A DNA stretch of 14,450 bases from Oscillospiraceae bacterium (GCA_017472375.1 JAFUQL010000275.1:1-14450), one strand, 5' to 3'; positions 7,538 to 13,992 are shown, counted from the stretch's first letter. The notes: generated by a model from the sequence alone, not told the origin. Numbers and translations are program-made.

Positions 7538-7704
7538 AGTGCAATACTTCCATTCCGCCCCGCCTGCGCCAGGGGCAATTATTTTTTATGTAGGACTCCT
7601 CCCTCGCAGGCGGAGAAGTCACAAGTAGCATTGGAAGCGCCGACCGGCCGGTATGCAGCGGGTACGGCATATCTATAAAAAGGTCCTCCGCAGAATGCGG
7701 GAAT

Positions 7705-7734
7705 AGGGGCTTCTGCACACGGCAGGCCCCTTTT
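7705..7734. repeat. Hairpin in the yidD-yidC spacer
   Basis: The 261-base spacer between yidD and yidC holds no supported gene. AGGGGC (7705-7710) pairs with GCCCCT (7726-7731), and the inner CTGC (7713-7716) pairs with GCAG (7722-7725). A short T-run follows on the plus strand only. On the minus strand, the direction of the operon, no T-run follows, so it is not a terminator for the operon. It could be an RNA-processing or stability structure in the transcript. Confidence 0.35.
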
Positions 7735-7798
7735 GACCGTTGCTTGCATGACAGGGCCTGCCTTTTCAGGACAGGCGCTTCACGAAGCGGCGCAGCGT

Positions 7799-8035
7799 TC
7801 AGCCGTTGCGCCATTTGCCCTTGGGCGGCACCGGGTCGTACCCCTGCCCGCCCCACGGGTTGCACCGCAGGATGCGCCACACCGCCAGCAGCAGCCCCTT
7901 GACCGCCCCGTGGGTGGTCAAAGCCTCGATGGCATACTGGCTGCAGGTGGGGTGAAAGCGGCAGTTCTTGCCCAGCATCGGCGAGATGCAGATCTGGTAG
8001 AACCGGATGGGCAGGCACAGAAGCTTTGCGATCAT
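7799..8035 (-). CDS. yidD: Membrane protein insertion efficiency factor YidD
   Basis: A 78-residue protein that associates with the inner face of the membrane through an amphipathic N-terminus and assists YidC-dependent insertion (known for the family). The family signatures are complete: CRFHPTCSQY at residues 25-34 and RCNPWGGQGYDPVP at 57-70, with conserved cysteines 25, 31 and 58. The start codon overlaps the rnpA stop by four bases (ATGA), implying coupled translation. It lies between rnpA and yidC as in most bacteria. The length and motifs are ordinary. Confidence 0.96.
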   Translation of the reverse strand: MIAKLLCLPIRFYQICISPMLGKNCRFHPTCSQYAIEALTTHGAVKGLLLAVWRILRCNPWGGQGYDPVPPKGKWRNG

Positions 8036-8397
8036 GCGCCGCCCTCCGGCGCGGGCTTTTCCGCCCCAGGCAGGATCTTTGCCTGGGTGAGAAGCCGCAC
8101 CACCGATTTTTCCAGCTTGGTGCTTTTGACGTGCGGTGTACTGCCCCGGGCTACGAAGATTAGATCGTAGCCGCCCACATCATAGGGCAGATGGGCGGCG
8201 ATCGCCGCGCGCATCACGCGGCGGGCGCGGTTGCGCTGGACTGCCTTGCCGATCTTTTTGGTGGCGGTCAGCCCCACGCGGGTGTGCCCAAGGCGGTTTT
8301 TGCAGACGTACAGCACCAGCTGAGGCGACACATAGCTCTTGCCCCGGCGGTACACCCGGGCATATTCGATGTTGCGGCAGATGGGCCGATAGCGCAT
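8032..8397 (-). CDS. rnpA: Ribonuclease P protein component
   Basis: Protein subunit of RNase P, which binds the catalytic RNA and helps it remove 5' leaders from pre-tRNAs. The product has 121 residues, normal for the family. The RNR-motif block is clear: RVGLTATKKIGKAVQRNRAR at about 40-59, with RNRARR at 55-60. A second conserved stretch, GGYDLIFVARG, is at about 75-85. The ATG at 8397 has an AAGGAGG site eight bases upstream. It follows rpmH by 127 bases, with a hairpin between them, and overlaps yidD by four bases. The RNA subunit gene is not in this window. Confidence 0.97.
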   Translation of the reverse strand: MRYRPICRNIEYARVYRRGKSYVSPQLVLYVCKNRLGHTRVGLTATKKIGKAVQRNRARRVMRAAIAAHLPYDVGGYDLIFVARGSTPHVKSTKLEKSVVRLLTQAKILPGAEKPAPEGGA

Positions 8398-8453
8398 GAA
8401 AACGCCTCCTTACAGGGTCGGGGCACACTACGCCCCGGGAAATGGGCACAATT

Positions 8454-8495
8454 GAAAAAGAAGGCCACAGATACAGCGATCAGTGGCCTTTTTTT
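8454..8495. terminator. Bidirectional terminator-like hairpin between rpmH and rnpA
   Basis: AAGGCCAC (8461-8468) pairs with GTGGCCTT (8483-8490) around a 14-base loop. T-rich sequence is present on both sides: TTTTTTT at 8489-8495 on the plus strand, and TTCTTTTTC on the minus strand. In the direction of the operon it lies just after the rpmH stop. It may act as a partial terminator that lowers rnpA-yidD-yidC-jag expression relative to rpmH. No promoter was seen between it and rnpA. Confidence 0.65.
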
Positions 8496-8524
8496 CAAAG
8501 AATAAGCTGCTTTGCCGATTGTGC

Positions 8525-8659
8525 TCAGGCGGCCAGCTTGGCGCGGCCCTTGGCGCGGCGGGCGTTGATGACCTTGCGGCCGTTCTTGCTAGCCATGCGC
8601 TTCAGGAAGCCATGGACGCGGGAACGCTGACGCTTCTTGGGCTGATAGGTTCTCTTCAT
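8525..8659 (-). CDS. rpmH: Large ribosomal subunit protein bL34
   Basis: A 44-residue, very basic ribosomal protein, the standard length. It starts MKRTYQPKKRQRSRVHGF and ends AKGRAKLAA, matching the bL34 family throughout. The start at 8659 has a GGAGG site nine bases upstream. The frame remains open upstream to 8710, but those residues are not part of the family. First gene of the leftward operon, downstream of a consensus promoter, as expected for a highly expressed ribosomal gene at the origin. Confidence 0.97.
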   Translation of the reverse strand: MKRTYQPKKRQRSRVHGFLKRMASKNGRKVINARRAKGRAKLAA

Positions 8660-8753
8660 CGCTCGATCCCTCCATCTTACTCGCCCGCTACCGGGCGGGC
8701 CAAATTTCACTCGCAGGCCAATGGTACAGGTACACAGAGCCTTGCAGGTTAAA

Positions 8754-8783
8754 ATTATATCTTATTTGAATGGCAAATGTCAA
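8754..8783 (-). promoter_or_regulatory. Consensus sigma-A type promoter of rpmH operon
   Basis: On the minus strand a perfect -35 TTGACA (8778-8783) is followed after 18 bases by a perfect -10 TATAAT (8754-8759). The transcript would start near 8747 and have a leader of about 88 bases before the rpmH start. This is the strongest promoter visible in the window. Confidence 0.88.
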
Positions 8784-8894
8784 CACCTATCCGCTGCTTT
8801 TTCTCAAATAATTGTCATTCGTCTGCACCATTTTCTGTATTTAGGGCAAACGTCCGCCCCTACCCACAACATGCTGAGTCTCCCGCCCTGCCAC

Positions 8895-8924
8895 CAGGTA
8901 CAGCCGCCGGTACGGCAGCACCTG
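8895..8924. repeat. Inverted repeat in the rpmH-dnaA region
   Basis: CAGGT (8895-8899) pairs with ACCTG (8920-8924). Inside, GCCG (8903-8906) pairs with CGGC (8913-8916), separated by a symmetric 3x3 internal loop. The end of the structure overlaps a second possible hairpin, CCTG-AAAAA-CAGG (8921-8933). The role is unknown; it is not followed by a T-run. Confidence 0.4.
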
Positions 8925-9030
8925 AAAAACAGGCTTTTGGCTTCTAAGGCTACCCAACTGCCCCCGCACGCCCGCACCGCAGGAGCGCTCCGGTTTCGGC
9001 ATTCTGCCCCAGGGCCCGCCGTTTGCCGCC

Positions 9031-9056
9031 TATATTATATACATAATAATAAATAG
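9031..9056. other. AT-rich patch upstream of dnaA promoter
   Basis: Twenty-six bases containing only one C and one G, in an otherwise GC-rich region, directly upstream of the dnaA promoter. It could be a second unwinding site, as bipartite origins have, or an UP-like element for the promoter. The sequence alone cannot decide. Confidence 0.4.
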
Positions 9057-9067
9057 GGTAAGTTTTG

Positions 9068-9096
9068 TTGTAAAAGGCACGGTTTTGTGCTATACT
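9068..9096 (+). promoter_or_regulatory. Putative dnaA promoter
   Basis: A -35-like TTGTAA (9068-9073, four of six matches) and a -10 TATACT (9091-9096) are separated by 17 bases. The -10 is extended by TGC immediately before it. Transcription would begin near 9103, giving a leader of about 248 bases before the dnaA ATG. Confidence 0.68.
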
Positions 9097-9350
9097 CATG
9101 CTGTATAAAAATCAACATTTTAGCCCGGAACGGGGGAAAACACCCGCTTCAGGCTTCCCGCTTTTCCTCGGCTCTCTTCTCTGTTTCAGCGGCGGATGCA
9201 GGCCGGGGCAGGCGGTTTTTGCGCTCTTTTTCGGAGAGCCTCCGGCAAAGTGCCCTGCACGATGTCGGTTCCGGGGGCGCAGGCAAGCCCCCCTTCGCGC
9301 GGTGCAACGGCGCCGCACAAGAGAAATTACCTGTGGAGTGTGGAAACAAA

Positions 9351-10664
9351 ATGGATTCGTTCAACGACGTACTGGACGCAGTCAAGCTGTACTGCAAAGA
9401 CTACCTGGTGGATGCCACCTACAACCTTTACATCGAGGGCCTGCAGCCCATGAGCTTCGAGGATTCGAACCATGTGGTGCTGAGCGTGCGCAACGACTTC
9501 ATCTGCAAGATCGTGCGGGACCGCTACATCCCTCTGCTGAAGGAAGCTTTCAAGGCCGTGCTGGGCTTTGAGGTGAACCTGGACCTGGTGGTGCCGGCGC
9601 TGCCCGCCACCCCGGCCAACGACCCGGACAAGGTGGCCACCCTGCCCAGCGGCCGGTATGACTTCACCTTTGAGAACTTCATTCAGGGCTCCTCCAACCG
9701 GTTCGCCTATGCAGCGGCGCAGGCGGTGGCGGCCAACCCCTCGGGCGCCTACAACCCGCTGTTCATCTACGGCAACTCGGGCCTGGGCAAGACCCACCTG
9801 CTGAATGCCATCCAGATCGAGATCCGCCGCAATCATCCTGACTTCAACATCGTGTATGTGAACTGCGAAAAGTTTACCTCCGATCTGATCACCGCCATCC
9901 GCATGGGCAACACCGAGGAGTTCCGCCAGAAGTACCGCAAGGCGGACCTGCTGCTGGTGGACGACATCCAGTTCATCGCCGGCAAGGAATCCACCCAGGA
10001 GGAGTTCTTCCACACCTTCAACAACCTGCACACCGAGGGCAAGCAGATCGTGCTGGCCTGCGACCGGCCCGCCAAAGAGATCAAGACCCTGGACGACCGC
10101 CTGCGCACCCGCTTCGAGTGGGGCCTGACCGCCGACATCCAGCCGCCCGATTTCGAGACCCGTGTGGCCATCATCAAGCGCAAGGCCGAGCTGCTGAACA
10201 TGGATCTGCCCGACGAGGTCGTGGAGTACATCGCCAACAATTTGAAGAACAACATCCGCCAGCTGGAGGGCGCCGTCAAGAAGCTGAATGCCTACTACAT
10301 GCTGGAGGGCATCAGCCCGGTGATCGGCGTGGCTCAGAATGCCATCCGCGACATCCTGAGCGAGACCCAGCCCGTGCCCATCACCGTCGAGAAGATCATC
10401 AGCGAGGTGGCCCGCACCTACTCGGTGTCGGCAGCGGACATCCGCAGCACCAAGCGCAATGCAGCGGTGGCTGCAGCCCGGCGCACGGCAGTGTATGTCA
10501 TCCGGGAGATCACCGGCATGAGCATGGAGGAGATCGGCAAGGAATTTGGCGGCCGCGACCACTCCACCATCGTCTACTCCATGAAGGTGATGAACCGGGA
10601 CATCCAGACCGACACCCGCCTGCGGGAGACGGTGGACGACATCATCAAGAACGTCCGCTCCTGA
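9351..10664 (+). CDS. dnaA: Chromosomal replication initiator protein DnaA
   Basis: AAA+ ATPase that binds DnaA boxes, opens the origin and helps load the helicase. The product has 437 residues. Domain I is at about 1-80. Domain II is a very short linker, about 81-102. The AAA+ domain III starts at about 103 with YDFTFENFIQGSSNRFAYAA. Walker A GNSGLGKTH is at 141-149 and Walker B LLLVDD at 200-205. A sensor region ACDRP is at 236-240 and RLRTRFEWGL at 250-259 contains the arginine-finger region. Domain IV ends with the signature GGRDHSTIVYS at 400-410. The frame is open upstream to 9087, but family alignment and position favour the ATG at 9351, preceded by GGAG and GGAAACAAA. It is the first gene of the rightward arm. 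Confidence 0.98.
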   Translation: MDSFNDVLDAVKLYCKDYLVDATYNLYIEGLQPMSFEDSNHVVLSVRNDFICKIVRDRYIPLLKEAFKAVLGFEVNLDLVVPALPATPANDPDKVATLPSGRYDFTFENFIQGSSNRFAYAAAQAVAANPSGAYNPLFIYGNSGLGKTHLLNAIQIEIRRNHPDFNIVYVNCEKFTSDLITAIRMGNTEEFRQKYRKADLLLVDDIQFIAGKESTQEEFFHTFNNLHTEGKQIVLACDRPAKEIKTLDDRLRTRFEWGLTADIQPPDFETRVAIIKRKAELLNMDLPDEVVEYIANNLKNNIRQLEGAVKKLNAYYMLEGISPVIGVAQNAIRDILSETQPVPITVEKIISEVARTYSVSAADIRSTKRNAAVAAARRTAVYVIREITGMSMEEIGKEFGGRDHSTIVYSMKVMNRDIQTDTRLRETVDDIIKNVRS

Positions 10665-10842
10665 TCTGATCAAAAATATTCCTTTTTGTAAAACAAGGCT
10701 GCTCAGGCCGGCAGAGGCAGCATCCCTACAGACTGCTTTGCTGCTTTGTGCGCAGCCCTGCCCATCCATCGCCAAGGATTCGATTTCGAAACACCGCTTC
10801 ATTCGGTGATGCAACATCGGTCCATGTGAGCGATAAAAAAGG

Positions 10843-10851
10843 TTATCCACA
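10843..10851 (+). promoter_or_regulatory. DnaA box, perfect consensus
   Basis: TTATCCACA, the canonical nine-base DnaA binding site. It lies near the start of the repeat-rich half of the dnaA-dnaN spacer. Confidence 0.92.
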
Positions 10852-10922
10852 TTTTCAACAGACTTTTCAACATTTAACTTTCGTTATTCACAACGCCTGT
10901 TGAATGCAAAACACTTTCAACA
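10852..10922. repeat. TTCAACA heptamer repeats in oriC
   Basis: TTCAACA occurs at 10854-10860, 10866-10872 and 10916-10922. Its inverse TGTTGAA is at 10898-10904. The last two form a 7-bp inverted repeat. The first two belong to identical nonamers TTTTCAACA that start 12 bases apart. The nonamer differs from the relaxed DnaA-box consensus only at position 6, so these may be low-affinity DnaA sites. Confidence 0.65.
10884..10892 (+). promoter_or_regulatory. DnaA box, consensus variant
   Basis: TTATTCACA fits the relaxed consensus TTWTNCACA. It starts 41 bases after the start of the perfect box and has the same orientation. Confidence 0.82.
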
Positions 10923-10998
10923 ATTCCCACAATTTCCCCACAAAGTTTCAAACCTCCCGAAAAACGGCTCGTCCGGCCTGTCATCGGGGTTTGCGGAG

Positions 10999-11035
10999 TT
11001 TTCCACCGTTTCCCCACCCACTACTACTACCACTG
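10999..11035 (+). promoter_or_regulatory. Candidate basal unwinding element: DnaA box, GC-rich spacer and DnaA-trio array
   Basis: TTTTCCACC (10999-11007) is one mismatch from the relaxed DnaA-box consensus. It is followed by a C-rich stretch (11012-11019) and then CTACTACTA plus CCACTG (11021-11035). Read 3' to 5' on the minus strand the array gives three GAT triplets followed by GGT and GAC. Box, GC-rich spacer, then repeated 3'-GAT-5' is the layout described for the B. subtilis unwinding element. The dnaN start lies about 90 bases further on. Confidence 0.7.
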
Positions 11036-11123
11036 CATAAATGTGGTTTTTAAGCTGCCGCAAACAGAAAGGTCCACCAAAACCGGCTACAGCCGCCGCA
11101 CAGAAAGCGAGGAAACAAAATCA

Positions 11124-12230
11124 ATGAACATCGTATGTGAAAAGGGTCTCCTTTCCAACGCCATCGACGGTGTCAGCCGTGCGGTCACCCTGCGCAGCTC
11201 CATCTCCGCCCTCGAGGGCATCCACATGGTGGCCGAGGGTTTCAACCTGACCCTCACCTGCTACAATCTGGAGCTGGCCATCACCATCACCATCGAATCC
11301 AACGTGCGGGTGCCCGGCGAATGCGTACTGAACGCAAAGCTGCTGGGCGACATGGTCCGCCGTATGCCTGCCGGCGAGGTCGAGCTTCGTCTGAATGACA
11401 ATGGTACCGTGGAAATTCGCGGTGGTGCGGCAAAATTTGAGCTGACTGCCCTGAATCTGAACGACTTCCCCACCCTGCCGAATCCCGGCGCTACCCCCAC
11501 CCTTACCCTGAAGGCCGACGAGCTGCACGAGATCATCAACAAGACCATCTACGCCGTCAGCCAGGATGACAAGAAGCCCGCCCACACCGGCGAGCTGTTC
11601 GTGATCGAGCCGGATGAGACCACCGTTGTGGCGGTGGACGGCTACCGGCTGGCCATCGTGAAGCGCCCCTTCAAGGCACACAAGGACATCCGCATCATCA
11701 TCCCGGCCAAAACTTTGATGGAAGTCAACAAGCTGATCGGCGACGGTGACGAGGAAGTTCGCATCAATGCCAATCGTCAATTCGTCGTTTTTTCGACTGC
11801 GACCGGCTATACCATCATGAGCCGGCTGATCGTGGGCGAGTTCCTCAATTATGAAAAGGCCCTGCCCGCCGGCTGCAAGACCCGCGCCCTCATCGACACC
11901 CGCGAGTTCATCGACACCATCGAGCGCGCCAGCCTGGTGATCACCGAGCGGCTGAAGGATCCTCTCCGCATCCGCTTCAGTGAGGGAAAAGTAACGGTAA
12001 ACTGCAAAACTTCTCTGGGCAAGGTGGAGGATGAGTTCCCCGCACAGGTGGAGGGCGATCCCCAGGAGATCGGCTTCAACAACCGCTACCTGCTGGATGC
12101 CCTGCGCGCCTGCGGCTGTGCCCAGGTGCGGCTGGAGATGGGCGGCCCCCTGAGCCCGGTGAAGATCCTGCCCCCTGAGGGAGAGGACTTCATCTACCTG
12201 GTGCTGCCCATCCGCTTCAAGAACGAGTAA
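11124..12230 (+). CDS. dnaN: DNA polymerase III subunit beta (sliding clamp)
   Basis: Ring-shaped clamp that tethers the replicative polymerase to DNA and recruits repair factors. The product has 368 residues, the normal length, covering three similar clamp domains. Family stretches visible are ALEGIHMVAEG near 30, a FPTLP-type segment in NLNDFPTLPNP at about 109-119, VAVDGYRLAI near 170 (family T/VDGYRLA), FNNRYLLDAL near 324-333, and the end VLPIRFKNE, equivalent to the usual MPMRL terminus. The ATG at 11124 is chosen because it begins MNIVCEKGLLSNAI as the family does and has GAGGAAA upstream. The frame extends to 11043, but this would lie in origin DNA. No confident separate promoter was seen, so it may be read from dnaA. 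Confidence 0.97.
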   Translation: MNIVCEKGLLSNAIDGVSRAVTLRSSISALEGIHMVAEGFNLTLTCYNLELAITITIESNVRVPGECVLNAKLLGDMVRRMPAGEVELRLNDNGTVEIRGGAAKFELTALNLNDFPTLPNPGATPTLTLKADELHEIINKTIYAVSQDDKKPAHTGELFVIEPDETTVVAVDGYRLAIVKRPFKAHKDIRIIIPAKTLMEVNKLIGDGDEEVRINANRQFVVFSTATGYTIMSRLIVGEFLNYEKALPAGCKTRALIDTREFIDTIERASLVITERLKDPLRIRFSEGKVTVNCKTSLGKVEDEFPAQVEGDPQEIGFNNRYLLDALRACGCAQVRLEMGGPLSPVKILPPEGEDFIYLVLPIRFKNE

Positions 12231-12272
12231 AAGAAAAACTGTTTCATTTAATATACAGAGAGTATACTGTGA

Positions 12273-12346
12273 GGCGCGGCGATCCGCGCCCCGCCTGGAC
12301 TGCTCCTCTATACAAAAAATGCATAAACTGTGCGCATCCCGCGCAC
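12273..12346 (+). repeat. Two hairpins in the dnaN-S4 gene spacer
   Basis: The first is GGCGCGG (12273-12279) with CCGCGCC (12284-12290) around CGAT. The second is GTGCGC (12330-12335) with GCGCAC (12341-12346) around ATCCC. The second ends eight bases before the AAGGAG of the S4 gene. Neither has a T-run, so they look like leader structures rather than terminators. Confidence 0.5.
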
Positions 12347-12364
12347 GCACATAAAGGAGATACC

Positions 12365-12580
12365 ATGGAGTCTATCCTCATCCACACCGAATTCATCAAG
12401 CTGGGCGACCTGCTGAAATTTGCCGGCATGGTCGAGACCGGCGGCGAGGCCAAGCTGCTGATCCAGGAGGGTCAGGTGCAGGTGAACGGCGAAGTGTGCA
12501 CCATGCGCGGCAAAAAGCTGCGCGGCGGCGACACCGTCACGCTGGAAGGCCGCACCGTGGCCATCCGCCAGGCCCAGTGA
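12365..12580 (+). CDS. yaaA: S4-domain RNA-binding protein, YaaA/RlbA type
   Basis: A 71-residue protein that is essentially one S4 RNA-binding domain: residues 10-40 contain FIKLGDLLKFAGMVETGGEAK and 41-60 contain GQVQVNGEVCTMRGKKLRGG. In B. subtilis the gene at this position, between dnaN and recF, encodes a small S4 protein implicated in ribosome large-subunit assembly. That role is transferred by position and family. The ATG at 12365 follows an AAGGAG site. The stop overlaps the GTG start of recF by four bases. The length is normal for this family. Confidence 0.92.
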   Translation: MESILIHTEFIKLGDLLKFAGMVETGGEAKLLIQEGQVQVNGEVCTMRGKKLRGGDTVTLEGRTVAIRQAQ

Positions 12581-13656
12581 GGCTTCAAAAGCTGGTCCTG
12601 CAGGACTGGCGGAACATTCCCCAGGCGGTCATCGAGCCGGGCCCGGAGCTGAACGTGTTCTGCGGCGAGAACGGCCAGGGCAAGACCAACCTGCTGGAGA
12701 GCATCTGGATGCTCACCGGCGGCAAGAGCTTCCGCGGCTCCAAGGATGCGGAGCTGATCCGCCGCGGGGCTGAGTTCTCGGTGATCGACGCCGAGGCTGA
12801 GTGCGGCGGGCGCCTGCAGACCATCCACCTGACGGTGGGCGCGGCGGGCACCGCCCGTCCCGGCCGCACCGCAAAGCTGAACGGGGTGGATCAGGGCCGT
12901 GCCGCCGCCCTTGCGGGGACCTTCACCGCAGTGGTGTTCGACCCGGACCACCTGAGCTTGATCAAGGGCAGCCCCGCCGGCCGGCGGCGCTTTCTGGATG
13001 CGGCGCTGTGCCAGCTCTACCCGGGCTACCTCACCGCGCTGCGGCGGTACACCCGCATTCTGGCCCAGAAGAACGCCCTGCTAAAACAGTATGCCCGCCT
13101 GCCGGATGCGGCCGGCCTGCTGGAGGTCTACGACCGGCAGCTTGCCCAGTTCGGCGAGGAGGTCACCCGCCGCCGCAGCGAGTATCTGCAGGCACTGGCC
13201 CCCATGGCGGTGGAGAACTACCGGCAGATCAGCCAGGGGCGGGAGACCCTGAGCCTTGCCTATAAGCCCAGCTTTGACGAGCGGGGTCTGCTGGCGGCTT
13301 ACGAACGGCTGCGCAGCGGAGAACTGCGCGCCGGGTTTTGTCTGGCCGGCCCCCACCGGGAGGACGTGGAAGTTCTGCTGGACGGGCAGCCCGCACGGGT
13401 GTTCGGCAGCCAGGGTCAGCAGCGAAGCGCCGTGCTGGCATTGAAGCTGGCTGAGGCCACCCAGGCAGCAGAGGTCACCGGTGAGCACCCGGTGATGCTG
13501 CTGGACGACGTGCTCAGCGAGCTGGACGATGCCCGCCAGAATTATCTGCTCACCCGGATGCGGGACAAACAGGTGTTCGTCACCGCCTGCGACAGCGCTG
13601 CTTTTGGCCGCGCACAGGGGCGGGTGTTCCCCCTGAAGGGCGGCGCGGTGGTATAA
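12577..13656 (+). CDS. recF: DNA replication and repair protein RecF
   Basis: SMC-like ATPase that promotes RecA loading at gaps, with RecO and RecR. From a GTG at 12577 the product has 359 residues, the usual length, starting MRLQKLVLQDWRNI as RecF proteins do. Walker A GENGQGKT is at 30-37. The ABC signature SQGQQRSAVLALKLAE is at 278-293. Walker B VMLLDDV is at 306-312, and the D-loop SELDD at 314-318. The GTG overlaps the TGA of the S4 gene (GTGA), and the ribosome site is weak, so translation is probably coupled to the upstream gene. The frame is open further upstream (to 12496), but those residues lie inside the S4 gene and are unlike RecF. Confidence 0.97.
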   Translation: MRLQKLVLQDWRNIPQAVIEPGPELNVFCGENGQGKTNLLESIWMLTGGKSFRGSKDAELIRRGAEFSVIDAEAECGGRLQTIHLTVGAAGTARPGRTAKLNGVDQGRAAALAGTFTAVVFDPDHLSLIKGSPAGRRRFLDAALCQLYPGYLTALRRYTRILAQKNALLKQYARLPDAAGLLEVYDRQLAQFGEEVTRRRSEYLQALAPMAVENYRQISQGRETLSLAYKPSFDERGLLAAYERLRSGELRAGFCLAGPHREDVEVLLDGQPARVFGSQGQQRSAVLALKLAEATQAAEVTGEHPVMLLDDVLSELDDARQNYLLTRMRDKQVFVTACDSAAFGRAQGRVFPLKGGAVV

Positions 13657-13701
13657 GCCAAGCCGCCTCCCTGCCAGCCTGAAAACGATGCGGAGGTTAG
13701 C

Positions 13702-13965
13702 ATGTACTTTCATCTGGGCCAGGATTACATCCTCAACGACAAGGATGTGATCGGCATTTTCGATCTGGATACCACCACGGTGTCGGTCAAGACCCGCAAA
13801 TTCCTGCGGGTGGCCGAGAGCGAGGGTGCGGTGATCGACCTGGGCGGCGACCTGCCCAAGAGCTTTGTCCTCACCGACTGGCCCAGCACCACCACCGTGT
13901 ACACCAGTCCGGTCTCCTCGGTCACGCTGGGCGCCCGCGCCCGACGGGGCATCAAGACCAAATGA
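13702..13965 (+). CDS. remB: RemB-like regulator (DUF370 family, YaaB)
   Basis: An 87-residue protein of the DUF370 family, starting MYFHLGQDYILNDKDVIGIFDLD and containing a TRKFL segment, as in B. subtilis YaaB/RemB. That gene lies in the same place, between recF and gyrB. In B. subtilis RemA and RemB promote expression of biofilm matrix genes; whether that applies here is not shown by the sequence. A GGAGG site lies six bases before the ATG. The gap to recF is 45 bases, so it is probably in the same transcript. Confidence 0.93.
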   Translation: MYFHLGQDYILNDKDVIGIFDLDTTTVSVKTRKFLRVAESEGAVIDLGGDLPKSFVLTDWPSTTTVYTSPVSSVTLGARARRGIKTK

Positions 13966-13973
13966 GCCATTTC

Positions 13974-13992
13974 CGCCGTAAAAACGGCGTTT
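13974..13992 (+). terminator. Weak terminator-like hairpin after remB
   Basis: CGCCGT (13974-13979) pairs with ACGGCG (13984-13989) around four A residues. Only three T residues follow. It could reduce read-through into gyrB, but it is short of a full terminator. Confidence 0.4.

Larger units (their letters stand above)
8660..9350. other. Long rpmH-dnaA divergent intergenic region
   Basis: These 691 bases hold no gene I can support. From left to right they contain the rpmH leader and promoter, a small imperfect palindrome (8844-8859), a hairpin (8895-8924), a GC-rich stretch, an AT-only patch (9031-9056), the dnaA promoter, and a GC-rich dnaA leader of about 250 bases. Open frames on the plus strand here lack ribosome sites and resemble no family known to me. 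No perfect DnaA box was found. A one-mismatch version (TGTGGAAAC, 9340-9348, reverse orientation) lies directly before the dnaA start. Confidence 0.6.
10665..11123. other. Replication origin (oriC) region between dnaA and dnaN
   Basis: The 459-bp spacer has no gene and carries the features of a Firmicutes origin: two DnaA boxes matching TTATNCACA on the plus strand, a one-mismatch box near its right end, several TTCAACA repeats, and a CTA-triplet array. The left part (10690-10840) holds no recognisable box, only small hairpins such as CACCG/CGGTG near 10790-10810. All genes on either side of the rpmH-dnaA-dnaN block point away from it, in agreement with bidirectional replication from here. 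Confidence 0.88.

Noticed and set aside
7479..7669. Short minus-strand frame starting MPYPLHTGRS just upstream of yidC as a leader peptide
   Set aside because: It runs into yidC in another frame, its GGAGG is 14 bases from the ATG, and the composition is not protein-like; too weak to list as a gene.
8880..9000. A small structured RNA (SRP RNA or RNase P RNA) in the rpmH-dnaA gap
   Set aside because: The conserved SRP apical-loop and RNase P core sequences were not seen; the hairpins here are too short.
8721..9056. A 111-residue plus-strand frame in the rpmH-dnaA gap as a possible small gene
   Set aside because: No ribosome site before its ATG. It overlaps the rpmH promoter and the AT island, and its sequence looks random.
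9327..10850. A 507-residue frame on the minus strand opposite dnaA
   Set aside because: Antisense of a clear DnaA; no motifs and no ribosome site.
10923..10942. ATTCCCACA and TTCCCCACA as further DnaA boxes
   Set aside because: They carry two to three mismatches to the consensus and are not called individually, although they may be weak sites within the origin.
11121..12350. Open frame on the minus strand opposite dnaN
   Set aside because: Shadow of DnaN with no independent support.
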